Source of the DNA: Echinicola strongylocentroti
GTDB taxonomy: Bacteria > Bacteroidota > Bacteroidia > Cytophagales > Cyclobacteriaceae
NCBI RefSeq assembly: GCF_003260975.1
Contig: NZ_CP030041.1
Coordinates: 2,775,001 to 2,839,000 of the forward strand
Length of the DNA: 64,000 nucleotides
Reading direction: 5' to 3'
Part shown: positions 1-9,874 of the stretch, in pieces
Layout of the letters: each line of letters opens with the position of its first letter
Position numbering within the stretch: the stretch's first letter is position 1
Made by a program: the position numbers and the translations under genes
Notes under the pieces: generated by a model
Told to the model about the DNA's origin: nothing
The model's input: only the letters and a program-made list of their open reading frames with translations
Database searches by the model: none

Positions 1-2614
1 TTACCCTTGCGGTGGTATTGACAGGCACCTGCACCTTCCAAATAACCTGATCACCTTTTCTTTCCCAGTGGCTACCGATGGTGCCATAGGGCGAATCGAA
101 GCTGGCCTTCACCCTATCCAGCCCTTCCACAAAAACGGGATCCAGCTCAAAGGTCTTAAACCCGGGACTGTCTTTTCCTGCCTTGATTCCAGCCAAGTAT
201 TCGTAAAACCACACAGTCAGGTCCCCCAATAGCATGGTATGATTTTGGGAATTCATGGTAGGTTTCGCCACATTGCCGTGCCAAAGCTCCCAGATGGTAG
301 TAGCACCATTTTCGATCATATATCCCCAGCTGGGGAAAGTGGTATTGGTCGCCAGCTTAAGGGCCAAATCCGCCCTACCAAAATCCGAAAGCGTCCGCAT
401 CAACCACTGCGTCCCAATCAAGCCCGTACTAAGGTGCCCGCGGTTCTTTACTTCGATCGTTTCTACCACTTGGTCAAAGACCCTTTCCCGGTCCCCTTCC
501 GGTACCATTCCAAAGGCCAATGGCAGCAGGTTATCGGTCATTTTGTTGTCTCCATAAAAACCATCTTGATAGAATTCCCTCTTGAAACCACCATGGACTT
601 TTTCCTTTAGATGCTGATAGGCTGGGATGTCTTCTTGTTGATCGAGGATGGTTGCGAATTCACTCATCATTTCCATAAAATGATAATAGTAAGCAGTGGA
701 AATTAGCGCACTTGGGCGCTTCACATCGGCATTTTGGCCAGTGCCCGCTTCGATACTTGGCGGCGGCACCACCCAGTCTCCATAGCTGTCCTTCGTGACG
801 ATATAATCCTCGTTCATATATCGGTCAGCCATGTAGGTAAGCCACCTTTTCATGGCTGGATAATTTTCGCGAATCACACTGATATCTCCCGTTTGCTGAT
901 AAAGCATCTCGGCAATCATCAGGTAAGTGCCTGGCCAAGTCATATTATCACTGTAGTATCGCCAATAAGCAGGGGCTACATCAGGAAGGGCACCATCTGC
1001 CTTTTGTGCCAAGCGGATGTCTTCCAGCCATTTTTTGTACAACCGGGCATTGTCAAACATATAAAATTCGCCATGCGCCCCTACGGCCCGATCTCCCAAC
1101 CAAGGTTGTCGTTCATTGCGCTGTGGGCAGTCCACCGGCATGCCTTTATAGTTGCCCGCTATGCCCCACCAGGCGTTTTGATAGATTTGGTTCAGCACTG
1201 GGTCTGATGTGTCAAACTGCCCGACAGTCTTGATATCATCGTATACCATCTTGCCAACGAAATCTTCCATTTTGGGCGTCCCGGGATAGCCAGAAATCTC
1301 TACAAACCGAAAACCATGATAGGTAAAGCGTGGCTCCCAGCTGACTTGTTGGTCGTCTTTAAGAATGTAGGTATCCGTGACTTTGGCATCGCGGAGATTG
1401 GTCATGAAAAGCTCGCCGTCTTCTTGAAGGGATTCAGCAAATTTTAGCTTTACGGTATCTCCTTTTTCTCCTTGCACCGTCATTTGCAGCCAACCCACCA
1501 TATTTTGGCCCATGTCCAGGATGTATCGGTCTCCGCCAATCGCTTCCAGCGATATAGGCGCAACTTCCCTCATCACCTTCATGTTTTCGTTCATCTGCGC
1601 CTCAAAATTCCCCCGTGGTTCCTGCACATATTCTGCCTGGAGCCATGATGAATCATCAAAACCTACACTGTCCCATCCGGGAAATTCCTTGTTGGCATCA
1701 TAGTATTCCCCGTCGTATTCATTATTATTTCTGATAGGACCATCTGCTGTGCCTTTCCACTGGTCGCTGGTCGAAATCACCTCCTTGCTGCCATCAGCAT
1801 AGTGGATCACGAGGTTGACAAGGAGCTTGGGAAATCCGAAATTCTTGATCTTATAGGGTTTGTAGTTTTGGCGCATCGTAAAGTAGCGGCCATTGCCCAG
1901 CATGACACCCACAGCGTTTTCAGCCTTTCCCTGAAGCATTGCCGTCACATCATAGGTATTGTATTTTACATTTTGGGTATAATCTGTTGGCGTGGGAGCC
2001 AAAACGGCATCCCCCACTTTTTGACCATTAAGGGACAGTTCATATAACCCCAGCCCCATAATATAAATGGTGGCTCGCTTGACCTCCTTATTTACGTCAA
2101 ATTCATTCCGAAAATACCGTGCTCCCAGGGTCGGAAAAGTAGAAATATCTTCCCACGGAAAAGCCCTGTCAAAACCAATCCACCTGCCCTTCCAATCCTT
2201 GTAATAGCGCAGACCAAAAGACCAATGGGCTGTTTCACTCCAGTCGCTCTCACCATGGTTGGTCCATACCTTTACTTTCCAATATACCTTGGTGTCCTTC
2301 TCTAATGCCTCACCATCAAAGGAGACATTGATACTCTCCTCAGACGACACCTTCCCTGAATTCCACACATCGGCCTTATCGGGACTCAGCAATGACGGAG
2401 AAGTGGCCACCAGTACTTGATAGGCTTCCTGATAAGTCTCCTTTGGGCCTGCCAAAATCTTCCAGCTTAGCTTCGGATTTACCACATCAATGCCTTCCGG
2501 ATTGGTCAGCATTTCCACTTTCAAACTACTCACAGCAATGCCATCCGCTGGATGGCTCATGGCCGTTGATATCACCGTAAAAAAAAGAAATACCGAAGCG
2601 ATAAATTGTTTCAT
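1..2614 (-). CDS. Alpha-L-rhamnosidase, GH78 (C-terminus beyond the left edge)
   Basis: Secreted enzyme expected to remove terminal alpha-L-rhamnose from pectic rhamnogalacturonan. The reading frame starts at ATG 2614 with a clean signal peptide (MKQFIASVFLFFTVISTAMS) and stays open for 870 codons to position 2, so only the extreme C-terminus is missing. Reading order fits GH78: an N-terminal Ig-like domain (TNPEGIDVVNPKLSWKI), the jelly-roll domains, then the six-hairpin catalytic domain. The catalytic-domain motif DCPQRNERQPWLGD (about 1080-1140) carries the presumed general acid, and NGATTIWELWHGN (about 265-300) carries the presumed base. It is the last gene seen of the minus-strand pectin locus, 145 bp after the MGH1-like gene. 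The family is secure; the exact linkage is not. Confidence 0.93.
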   Translation of the reverse strand, partial: MKQFIASVFLFFTVISTAMSHPADGIAVSSLKVEMLTNPEGIDVVNPKLSWKILAGPKETYQEAYQVLVATSPSLLSPDKADVWNSGKVSSEESINVSFDGEALEKDTKVYWKVKVWTNHGESDWSETAHWSFGLRYYKDWKGRWIGFDRAFPWEDISTFPTLGARYFRNEFDVNKEVKRATIYIMGLGLYELSLNGQKVGDAVLAPTPTDYTQNVKYNTYDVTAMLQGKAENAVGVMLGNGRYFTMRQNYKPYKIKNFGFPKLLVNLVIHYADGSKEVISTSDQWKGTADGPIRNNNEYDGEYYDANKEFPGWDSVGFDDSSWLQAEYVQEPRGNFEAQMNENMKVMREVAPISLEAIGGDRYILDMGQNMVGWLQMTVQGEKGDTVKLKFAESLQEDGELFMTNLRDAKVTDTYILKDDQQVSWEPRFTYHGFRFVEISGYPGTPKMEDFVGKMVYDDIKTVGQFDTSDPVLNQIYQNAWWGIAGNYKGMPVDCPQRNERQPWLGDRAVGAHGEFYMFDNARLYKKWLEDIRLAQKADGALPDVAPAYWRYYSDNMTWPGTYLMIAEMLYQQTGDISVIRENYPAMKRWLTYMADRYMNEDYIVTKDSYGDWVVPPPSIEAGTGQNADVKRPSALISTAYYYHFMEMMSEFATILDQQEDIPAYQHLKEKVHGGFKREFYQDGFYGDNKMTDNLLPLAFGMVPEGDRERVFDQVVETIEVKNRGHLSTGLIGTQWLMRTLSDFGRADLALKLATNTTFPSWGYMIENGATTIWELWHGNVAKPTMNSQNHTMLLGDLTVWFYEYLAGIKAGKDSPGFKTFELDPVFVEGLDRVKASFDSPYGTIGSHWERKGDQVIWKVQVPVNTTARV

Positions 2615-2759
2615 TTTGTGTTCGTTTTTTACCGTTGTCCCTGAAGGGGAAAATTTCTTGCACTGTTCCTCGTCCGCAAGGCTTGTATGTTTGGGAGGCA
2701 AAGCAATCCGTGTTGCTCTAAATTAACTTAGGCCGCAGCGGATTAAGTGGCGTTGCGGC

Positions 2760-4337
2760 CTACTCCACCACAATTCGCTCCAAGTCTTCAGCACTGCCTA
2801 CTTCTTCACCGTTCAGCAACACATGCAGGCCTTTGCCCTTATTGTATTTCTCACCGGTTTTGTCCCAGAAGATGGTCACGATATTTCCTTGATAGGCGAT
2901 ATTGTCCAGACAGAACCAATCCCATTTATCAGCTGGTACCAGAGGGTTTACTTCCATCTGGCCATTGGGACCAGGTCTGAACCCTACCAAGCCTGTGATG
3001 ATCATGTCATTGAAGGTAGAGTGATTGTAGTAGCGGCTACGCTCTTGGTCACCTTTTAGCCAAAATCCGGTTTTTTCATCCAAATATTCACCGATATACG
3101 GTCGCCCACGGTAATACTGGGACTCCACATACTTGTCCATGAGGGTAAAGTAATCGGATTTCTCCACCATGTCTTGATCGTAGTTGTTCAGCAAATTGGC
3201 CATCCCCGTCATGGTCTGGCTAGTGGCAAAGGGCCAGATGGCTCCATCCCATTCACAATTACAGCAGCCGTGAGTCCTGAAGTCAGGATGCCGACATTCT
3301 GCAGTGGTCAAACCAAAGGGTGCCAAAAATCCGCCTTCATCCGTCACCTGATCCCAAGCAGCATGGTAGGGATTGTTGTCCTCTGGAAGGTTGAAATACC
3401 AAGGGATAAATCCGATCGCCTCCCGCACATTGGCAAAGCCACCTTCTTCCTTTACAGTCTCAAAAAACAAATCCTCTTGGTTCCAAAGGTTAGCCTGCAC
3501 CAATTGCTGGATTTTCGCTGCTTTTTCTCCGTACTTCTTGGCCAAGGCATCGTCGCTTTTGAGCGTAGCAATCTTGGCAATGGCTTTTGCATTGCCGTAC
3601 ATGTAACTATTGATGGTCGGTCGTACGTTTTTCACATGTCTACCACCGCTGATGGATTCTTCCATGCCATCTTTCACGTCGATCTGCCAAAAAAGTCCGT
3701 CTTCCCGCTGGCGGTTTTCCTCCCACCACTGGTACTCTTTCAGCAGGTCAGGAAGCATGTCCAGCAGGTATTGCTCATCACCGGTCACCAAATAGCGCTG
3801 ATACAAAGCATCTGCTGTCCAACTGCTGAAACTATGCAGCTTTTCCATGGGCTCACCCTCATTGCCGCGGTACCACGTGTGGGCGATCTGGTCCAGGTAC
3901 TTAGGATCATGTAGCCAGCGGGACTCATAAATGTGATGCCCCAGGGCACAGCTGATCAAATTGTACTTATCCGAATAAGACCGCTCCACCAGAAACTCTG
4001 TCATGGCATAGCCCACCGGGGTTTCTTTGATGTGCTTGCGCAATGACCACCACCTGAAGTAAAAAATCTCCTCAAAGTTCTTTTGGGGTGCCTCAAAAAG
4101 CGGAATATTTTCTTCCATCCAAGCCCAGGAAGCTTCATTGGAGATGGCCTGGGTGATGTTTTCATCTTCCATGCGGTTAAAGTACTCCGCATAGTGTTTA
4201 AAGTCTTCTTTCTTCAAAATCGCCGGACCCTGTGCCTCCACTGTCGTGGCACAGCTGCCCAGCAAAACCGCTGTCAGAAGACCGAGAAAAGGTATTCGCA
4301 AAGGCGCAAAAGCGCTAAGTATTTTTGGGTAGTGCAT
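2760..4337 (-). CDS. MGH1-like six-hairpin glycoside hydrolase, lipoprotein
   Basis: A 525-residue protein with a lipoprotein-type leader (FLGLLTAVLLGSC, Cys near residue 29), so probably anchored in the membrane facing the periplasm or surface. The body is rich in helix-pair aromatic motifs (FYFRWWSLRKHI, YQWWEENRQREDG, WDGAIWPFATSQT, YNHSTFNDMIITG) typical of (alpha/alpha)6 glycosidases of the mannosylglycerate-hydrolase/GH63-like group. An acidic residue in CEWDGAIWP and one in the STFND segment are plausible catalytic carboxylates, but this is inference. An odd HGCCNCEWDG Cys cluster precedes the first. It ends 145 bp before the GH78 and starts 8 bp after the GH105 stop, so it is co-transcribed with them. 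The substrate is unknown; a pectic side-chain sugar is likely from context. Confidence 0.75.
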   Translation of the reverse strand: MHYPKILSAFAPLRIPFLGLLTAVLLGSCATTVEAQGPAILKKEDFKHYAEYFNRMEDENITQAISNEASWAWMEENIPLFEAPQKNFEEIFYFRWWSLRKHIKETPVGYAMTEFLVERSYSDKYNLISCALGHHIYESRWLHDPKYLDQIAHTWYRGNEGEPMEKLHSFSSWTADALYQRYLVTGDEQYLLDMLPDLLKEYQWWEENRQREDGLFWQIDVKDGMEESISGGRHVKNVRPTINSYMYGNAKAIAKIATLKSDDALAKKYGEKAAKIQQLVQANLWNQEDLFFETVKEEGGFANVREAIGFIPWYFNLPEDNNPYHAAWDQVTDEGGFLAPFGLTTAECRHPDFRTHGCCNCEWDGAIWPFATSQTMTGMANLLNNYDQDMVEKSDYFTLMDKYVESQYYRGRPYIGEYLDEKTGFWLKGDQERSRYYNHSTFNDMIITGLVGFRPGPNGQMEVNPLVPADKWDWFCLDNIAYQGNIVTIFWDKTGEKYNKGKGLHVLLNGEEVGSAEDLERIVVE

Positions 4338-4345
4338 GTCGTAAA

Positions 4346-5557
4346 TTATTGATTTTCTCCTGAAGATCTTTCATGTTCTATGCTGGCCATCACGGCCGGA
4401 GCAGTGCCCTTGGGGTCATTTTCCTTGATCGGTTCCGAAATGTAGTACTCAAAACTCCCGTCACGATTGCCGTCTCCGCCCAGTCCAGCTACAGAGCAAA
4501 CATCGGTCACGGAAACGGTGCCATCGTCCTCTACTTTAAAAAACTCGTTGACCAAGCCTTCATAGCCTTTATTGGCCGTAGCCAAATAGCTTTCGGGCAA
4601 ATACCCTTTACGAACGCCTTTATAAAGAAAATACACAAACATCCCTGTCCCGGAAGCTTCGAGGTAATTTCCCTCTCGATCTCCCTGGTCGGTCACTTGG
4701 TACCAAGCTCCGGTGGCTGGATCTTGAAAATCCGCGATGCCTTCCGCGATGCTATTGGCCATTGCTATCAGCTTAGATCGATCTGGATGATCTGCGGGCA
4801 AATAGTCCAGCACATCCACAATGGCCATCACATACCATCCCATGCCCCTGCTCCAGAAATTGGAAGATAGGCCGGTTTCCTTGTCGGCCCAGTCTTGCTC
4901 CCTGCTCTCATCCCAGCCATGGTAAAGCAACTGCTTTTCAGGATTATAAAGCACCTCATAGGCAGCAATCAATTGCGCTGCGGCGTCATCCACCTGTGCG
5001 GGCTGATCAAAAGTAGTTCCATAAGCTGCCAAAAAAGGGCCTGCCATATACAGGCCATCTAGCCAAACCTGATGGGGATATTTCTTTTTATGCCAGAATC
5101 CACCATCCGAAACCCGTGGATGCTCCTCAAGCTGCTTGACCAAGGTATCCAAGGCAATGCGGAATTTCTCTTCTCCTGTCTCTTCGTACAGGGGAATTAG
5201 CACTTTGCCGGAATTGATGTTATCAATGTTATAAATCTCCATTTTGTAGGTCTTGATCGTGCCATCACCTTCAATAATATTATTGCCAAAGCCTTTTACA
5301 AAATCGAAGTACTTCTCATCTCCCGTGTAGTGCCACATGTCCAGCATGGCCTTGCACACCAAGCCTTCATGGTAGCCCCAGTAAGGGTCACCCACAATCC
5401 AGTCCTCAAAACGCTTCATGTCAGAATCTGCCAAGCGCACGGACCATTTCTCTTCCACCACCGCTTCTGCATCCGTATGCTCATTGCTGTTCTCCTTTTT
5501 ACCTCCGCAAGCGCATAGCAAAATCGCCGCCCCTATTATCAATTTATAATTTATCAT
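4346..5557 (-). CDS. Unsaturated rhamnogalacturonyl hydrolase, GH105, lipoprotein
   Basis: Predicted to remove the 4,5-unsaturated uronic acid left at the non-reducing end of oligosaccharides cut by a pectin or rhamnogalacturonan lyase (YteR/YesR family). The 403 residues begin with a lipoprotein signal (LIIGAAILLCACGG). Family hallmarks are GFWHKKKYPHQVWLDGLYMAGPF, whose Asp matches the catalytic Asp of YteR, and SNFWSRGMGWYVMAIVDVLDYLP in the middle of the (alpha/alpha)6 barrel. Length is usual for the family. Its product class implies that a lyase (the PL1 gene at 30.6-32.3 kb) supplies the substrate. It is spaced 8 bp from the MGH1-like gene and 110 bp from the GH95 gene. Confidence 0.9.
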   Translation of the reverse strand: MINYKLIIGAAILLCACGGKKENSNEHTDAEAVVEEKWSVRLADSDMKRFEDWIVGDPYWGYHEGLVCKAMLDMWHYTGDEKYFDFVKGFGNNIIEGDGTIKTYKMEIYNIDNINSGKVLIPLYEETGEEKFRIALDTLVKQLEEHPRVSDGGFWHKKKYPHQVWLDGLYMAGPFLAAYGTTFDQPAQVDDAAAQLIAAYEVLYNPEKQLLYHGWDESREQDWADKETGLSSNFWSRGMGWYVMAIVDVLDYLPADHPDRSKLIAMANSIAEGIADFQDPATGAWYQVTDQGDREGNYLEASGTGMFVYFLYKGVRKGYLPESYLATANKGYEGLVNEFFKVEDDGTVSVTDVCSVAGLGGDGNRDGSFEYYISEPIKENDPKGTAPAVMASIEHERSSGENQ

Positions 5558-5667
5558 GTCTTTTTAATTCAATTCTTCAGTATCTAAGATTATTCCAATG
5601 GCACTCGTTTTAACGAACCGCCATCTAGCCCGGCAATTGAAATGGCCTCATCAAAGGGGGGATGAGC

Positions 5668-8109
5668 TTACTTCTTCGAAATTTCATACACTTTTCCAGC
5701 CTCTGTAGCCAAGTCATATTCATAGTATTCCGGCAATGTTACCGGATTCATTGTCGCTTGTTCCGAAATTAGCGGCTGTTGGACTTTTGGTAGATCGAAG
5801 AAATGATTAGGGTTATTTCCAGAAGCTTCTTCCAGGCCTTTTGCCTTGAGTTGGTTGGTAGTGCGGAGCCTTAGGTTCCCGCCGAGGGTGGATTTGATCA
5901 CGAGTTTATCCACCTTATTGTCCTTCCAGGTCAGCTCGACAATTTCGAAGCCTCCTCTTGCGCGCAACCCTTCGATGCTTCCTTCTTCCCAAACACTTGG
6001 TAATGCCGGCAACAGGTGGATGGCGCCCTCCTGGCTCTGCATCAGCATCTCCGCAATTCCTGCCGCACAACCAAAATTCCCATCAATCTGAAAAGGAGGA
6101 TGTGCATCAAACATATTGGCATAGGTGCCACCACCGCGCGTGGAAGGAGTGACGAGACTCAATTGGTTTTGGAGCAATTTATAGGCATGGTCGCCATCAA
6201 GGAATCGTGCCCAGAGGTTTACTTTCCAACCCATGGACCAGCCAGTGGAGGGATCGCCCCTGAACATCAGCGAGGTCTTGGCGGCATCAAATAATGCTGG
6301 TGTCCGGAAAGGTGAAATTTGGTTACTTGGGAATACGCCGTAAAGGTGCGACACATGGCGGTGCTTGTCCTCAGGATCATCCCAATCGTGCATCCACTCT
6401 TGGAGCTGGCCGTATTGCCCCACTTGCATGGGTGCCAATCGCGAACGGGTGGCTTTCAACGTATCTGCAAAAGCCTCATCTTGTCCCAGAATTTCACTGG
6501 AACGGATCAGGTTAGAAAACAGGTCAAACATCAGTTGGTTATCCATCGTTACCCCTGCCGCAATGGTCGCGCCATGCACATGGCTGTTTTCTGGAGAACT
6601 CGAAGGAGACACGACCAGCCAGTCATGCTCTGGCTCCTCGATCAGCACATCCAAGAAAAACTGTGCTGCTCCCTTCATGATCGGATAAGCTTCTTTCAGA
6701 AAATCTTCGTCTCCACTGTAAAGGTACCGCTCCCAAAGGTGCTGGCTCAACCACGCCCCGCCGCTTGGCCACAACCCTGATGCCGCATAATCGATCGGGC
6801 CAGTGATACGCCAGATGTCCGTATTGTGATGAAGCACCCATCCACGGGCACCATACATCATTTTGGCCGTTTCTCGGCCTGTTTCGCTCACTTCCCGCAC
6901 CATCTTCAAAAACGGCTCATGCATCTCACTCAAGTTGGTGAGCTCTGCTGGCCAATAGTTCATTTCGGCATTGATGTTTACGGTGTACTTACTCTCCCAA
7001 GGGGGAAAAAGCATGTCATTCCAAATTCCCTGCAAATTGGACGGCTGTCCGCCGGGCTGTGAGCATGATATCAACAGGTATCGCGCAAACTGAAAATAAA
7101 GCGCTGCCAGCTGGGGATCATTGATTTCCGAAAACTGCTGGATCCGCTGGTCTGTAGGTTGCTCAGCGGCTTCTGTGGTGCCAAGGTCAATGGCCACACG
7201 GTCATAAAACTGCTGATAATAGGCTATGTGTGCACACTTAATGGCATCAAAATCCTTTTGGTAAGCAGCATCCAACATTTCAGCTGCTTTCCTTTCATAT
7301 TCGACCGATAGGTCTTTATAGTTCTTGAAATTGGTCGCAATGGAAATATACAAGGTCACCTCATCGGCACCCTCTACACTGATCAATCCATCTTTGGTGA
7401 CCATTTGCCCGCCTTCATTAGAGGCCTTTATTCTTCCTTGAAACTTCACGCCACCGCGCTGATGATCATGGGTCTGGGAGACACCGGAAAGGGTCAGCTG
7501 ATCTTCTCGGACACGCGCCACGGCATTGTCATGGGGGCTGGTCATGTGGACATTGCAGGTAATGCTGCCTGGTTGGTCTGCTGTCAACCTTACCATAATG
7601 ACATCATCCTCAAAAGCGCTGAGGACTTCTCTTTTGTACTGGACACCGTCCACAGTATAGCTCACGGTACTGGTGGCCTCCTCCAAGTTCAGGTCACGGT
7701 AATAATCTTCATAACCTTGATGTCCCGGAAAAGAAATATAAACATTCCCAAACGTTTCATAAGGCATCCCGTCATTGGTCTGGGACATGATTCTTTCATC
7801 TGCCAGCTCTTGGGCGGCCTGATAGTCTCCTTCAAAAATCAATTGCTGCACATAAGGAATGGCCTCTTTTGCGTTGGTGTGGGCATTGCTATTGGGTGAA
7901 CCCGCCCAGATGGTCTCCTCATTCAGCTGTAAACGCTCCATCGCTGGTGCACCAAAGACCATCGCCCCAAGACGACCATTGCCCAAGGGCAAGGCTTCAT
8001 TCCAGTTGGAAGCAGGCTTATCGTACCAAAGCTTCCACGGCGTTTCCTGCGCCTGAAGGCCCATAATAGTTGCAAAAAAGACGAGAAGTAAGCGTGTTGT
8101 CCTCCGCAT
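5668..8109 (-). CDS. GH95 alpha-L-fucosidase / alpha-L-galactosidase
   Basis: Inverting exo-glycosidase of GH95. The 813 residues start with a signal peptide (MRRTTRLLLVFFATIMGLQAQ), then the N-terminal beta domain (LPLGNGRLGAMVFGAP, LNEETIWAGSPNSN). The (alpha/alpha)6 catalytic domain has YTVNINAEMNYWPAELTN, where the two Asn of NIN match the base-activating Asn pair of the bifidobacterial AfcA, and HPPFQIDGNFGCAAGIAEML with the conserved Asp. Most GH95 members release alpha-1,2-L-fucose. The B. thetaiotaomicron member in its rhamnogalacturonan-II locus releases L-galactose, and the company kept here makes that a real alternative. No truncation is visible. Confidence 0.92.
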   Translation of the reverse strand: MRRTTRLLLVFFATIMGLQAQETPWKLWYDKPASNWNEALPLGNGRLGAMVFGAPAMERLQLNEETIWAGSPNSNAHTNAKEAIPYVQQLIFEGDYQAAQELADERIMSQTNDGMPYETFGNVYISFPGHQGYEDYYRDLNLEEATSTVSYTVDGVQYKREVLSAFEDDVIMVRLTADQPGSITCNVHMTSPHDNAVARVREDQLTLSGVSQTHDHQRGGVKFQGRIKASNEGGQMVTKDGLISVEGADEVTLYISIATNFKNYKDLSVEYERKAAEMLDAAYQKDFDAIKCAHIAYYQQFYDRVAIDLGTTEAAEQPTDQRIQQFSEINDPQLAALYFQFARYLLISCSQPGGQPSNLQGIWNDMLFPPWESKYTVNINAEMNYWPAELTNLSEMHEPFLKMVREVSETGRETAKMMYGARGWVLHHNTDIWRITGPIDYAASGLWPSGGAWLSQHLWERYLYSGDEDFLKEAYPIMKGAAQFFLDVLIEEPEHDWLVVSPSSSPENSHVHGATIAAGVTMDNQLMFDLFSNLIRSSEILGQDEAFADTLKATRSRLAPMQVGQYGQLQEWMHDWDDPEDKHRHVSHLYGVFPSNQISPFRTPALFDAAKTSLMFRGDPSTGWSMGWKVNLWARFLDGDHAYKLLQNQLSLVTPSTRGGGTYANMFDAHPPFQIDGNFGCAAGIAEMLMQSQEGAIHLLPALPSVWEEGSIEGLRARGGFEIVELTWKDNKVDKLVIKSTLGGNLRLRTTNQLKAKGLEEASGNNPNHFFDLPKVQQPLISEQATMNPVTLPEYYEYDLATEAGKVYEISKK

Positions 8110-8231
8110 TGGTTTTTTGAGTTAGTAGGTTAATGAGTTACTTGGTTATTGGTCGACAGTCAATGGTCAACTGTCCACCGTTGATAATTCTGCGCTAATC
8201 CAGATTCATTATCTGGATGCCATATAAATGA

Positions 8232-8297
8232 GGGGTTGAAATCCCCTGCTCGGATTACAAATCCGGGTTATTTGGGTTCGGGATTACAAATCCCGAA
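8232..8297. repeat. Palindromic repeat (ATTACAAAT family), three units
   Basis: Three adjacent perfect or near-perfect palindromes, GGGGTTGAAATCCCC (8232-8246), CGGATTACAAATCCG (8251-8265) and a 9-3-9 palindrome at 8277-8297 centred on ACA. The same units recur at five other intergenic sites in this window (about 21807, 22993, 24950, 42757 and 61591). They lie between the esterase and GH95 genes. Confidence 0.8.
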
Positions 8298-8356
8298 CAA
8301 CAAATTCCGAACAGCCGTACGCTGATTCCGAAAAAGCCATGCAGTTGAAATGGCGA

Positions 8357-9874
8357 TTATTCCAGGATATTAAAGAGCGCATCTTTTCCCTTTATGGCAT
8401 TTTCAGGAAGGTCTTCCCCTTTTGCACCAAACACTTTCAAGGTTTGCTCGGTTTCAATGGCCACGCCGCTTTCATCCACCTTTCCTTCAGCATTCTTTAA
8501 CTTATCCATCTGCAAGCCTAAGTGCATGGCCATAAATGGATACATGGCCTGACGCTTCGAATAGTTATAGTCATGGCCTTCCTTGGGAAAGTGCGCATTG
8601 GCCACCTTATTTTTGGCACCATAAAATCCATACGTCCGTTGGATAAATGGATACTCCAATTCCGGTACCGTATGGGTCCAGTCGCCACCATCTGAGATGA
8701 TCAGCATAGGCCTTGGCGCTGCCATGGCAGCAATTTCTGCATTGTTGGTTCCACCACCACAGAGGTGAATCGGCTTGCCGCTTTCACAGGGACATCCACC
8801 AGAGAAGTGAGAAGAAACCATCACGGTAGGCACGGCCACTTTGATGCGATCATCAATGGCTGTCAGCAGCATGGTTTGTGACCCGCCGCCTGATCCACCC
8901 GTAATGCCCACACGCTCAGGATCGGTTTCCTCAAGTGCTGAAAGGTAATCGATCCACATGATGCCATTCCAAGTTTGGATGGTATGGGCCGCACTCAGCT
9001 GATGATCTTCGGAAGCAAACTGCAATTGGGATTCACCCCAGGCAAAAAGGTCATACCCGACCACCACGGCTCCCATTTTGGCAAGCGTAGCGGCTCGGAT
9101 CTGCTCACTTTCCCGATAGCGCCCCTCGCCAAAGTGGCCATTGGGCATAATGATGATGGGATGATGTTTTTTCAGCGGACGAGGTTTATATACTGAGCCA
9201 GTGGTATAGATCCCCGGCAACACTTCCAGGGCCACATTTTCTACTGTATAGCCTTTGAATTTCCTTTTTTTGGTAATGATGGGTTCGGAGGATGGCTTCT
9301 TAGGAAGCTCCACTATACCAAGTGCCTTGATCATGCACTGACGCAACTGGGATTTTCTGTCTTCCCAAGCAATTCGATTATCATAAAGGCTTTCAAAATA
9401 AGCCAGTTCTTCCCTGGCCGTTGAAATGGATTTTTTGTGGTATTGAAAGGGCTTAATGGAATAGGTCTTTGCTCCTTCTTGATAATAGGTGAGGTCAAAA
9501 GGTGACAGCACTGCCGTGAGGGAATTTTCCAGATTCCCTGGCCTAACTCGCCAAAAAGCATATTCCAATTCCTTGTTCTCAAGTAATTTTTGGTCGTACT
9601 GCAACGTGACATTAAAAGTCGTTTCGATCCGGTCAAGGGTCTCCTCCAACGAAGCTCGATAATTTTGGTCAGCATCTTGGGCAGACAAGGTTGTAATTCC
9701 ACTGAAAAGGAAAAGGGTAGTCATCAATGACAGCGTGAAGAACAAATGGCCCTTTCTCTCGCACCCATCTCGGTTCCCTGAAGGGAAGTCCACAGTCCAT
9801 GGTCGACTGTCCACGGTCAATTGTCGCTCTTTCCTTTCACTTGAGTCAAAAGCCTCCCTACTTTCCGTTCCCAT
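8357..9874 (-). CDS. STN-domain fused alpha/beta-hydrolase (pectin or carbohydrate esterase)
   Basis: Predicted secreted serine esterase. After a hydrophobic segment ending GITTLSAQ comes an STN-like domain of about 65 residues (LEETLDRIETTFNVTLQYDQ ... LTYYQEGAKTYSIKPF), the module normally found at the front of FecA/SusC-type receptors. It is followed by an alpha/beta-hydrolase with a nucleophile elbow GITGGSGGGS (Ser near residue 328) and a late His in EGHDYNYSKRQ. It could remove acetyl or methyl esters from pectin; the CE19-type exo pectin methylesterase of the B. theta RG-II locus is a possible relative, not tested. The start is doubtful: ATG 9874 overlaps the upstream TGA, but the first ~50 residues read through an intergenic repeat (9789-9826). 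ATG 9724 gives a leader without a basic residue. Confidence 0.75.
   Translation of the reverse strand: MGTESREAFDSSERKERQLTVDSRPWTVDFPSGNRDGCERKGHLFFTLSLMTTLFLFSGITTLSAQDADQNYRASLEETLDRIETTFNVTLQYDQKLLENKELEYAFWRVRPGNLENSLTAVLSPFDLTYYQEGAKTYSIKPFQYHKKSISTAREELAYFESLYDNRIAWEDRKSQLRQCMIKALGIVELPKKPSSEPIITKKRKFKGYTVENVALEVLPGIYTTGSVYKPRPLKKHHPIIIMPNGHFGEGRYRESEQIRAATLAKMGAVVVGYDLFAWGESQLQFASEDHQLSAAHTIQTWNGIMWIDYLSALEETDPERVGITGGSGGGSQTMLLTAIDDRIKVAVPTVMVSSHFSGGCPCESGKPIHLCGGGTNNAEIAAMAAPRPMLIISDGGDWTHTVPELEYPFIQRTYGFYGAKNKVANAHFPKEGHDYNYSKRQAMYPFMAMHLGLQMDKLKNAEGKVDESGVAIETEQTLKVFGAKGEDLPENAIKGKDALFNILE
9789..9826. repeat. Repeat of the GTCCAC/GGTCGAC type inside the apparent esterase N-terminus
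   Basis: A short self-similar stretch (GTCCACAGTCCATGGTCGAC and onward) that matches, in diverged form, the intergenic stretch at 8151-8185. Translated it gives an unconvincing TVDSRPWTVDF segment, which suggests non-coding repeat rather than protein. Confidence 0.5.

Noticed and set aside
3174..3914. 246-residue plus-strand frame
   Set aside because: Antisense to the MGH1-like gene; no domain character.
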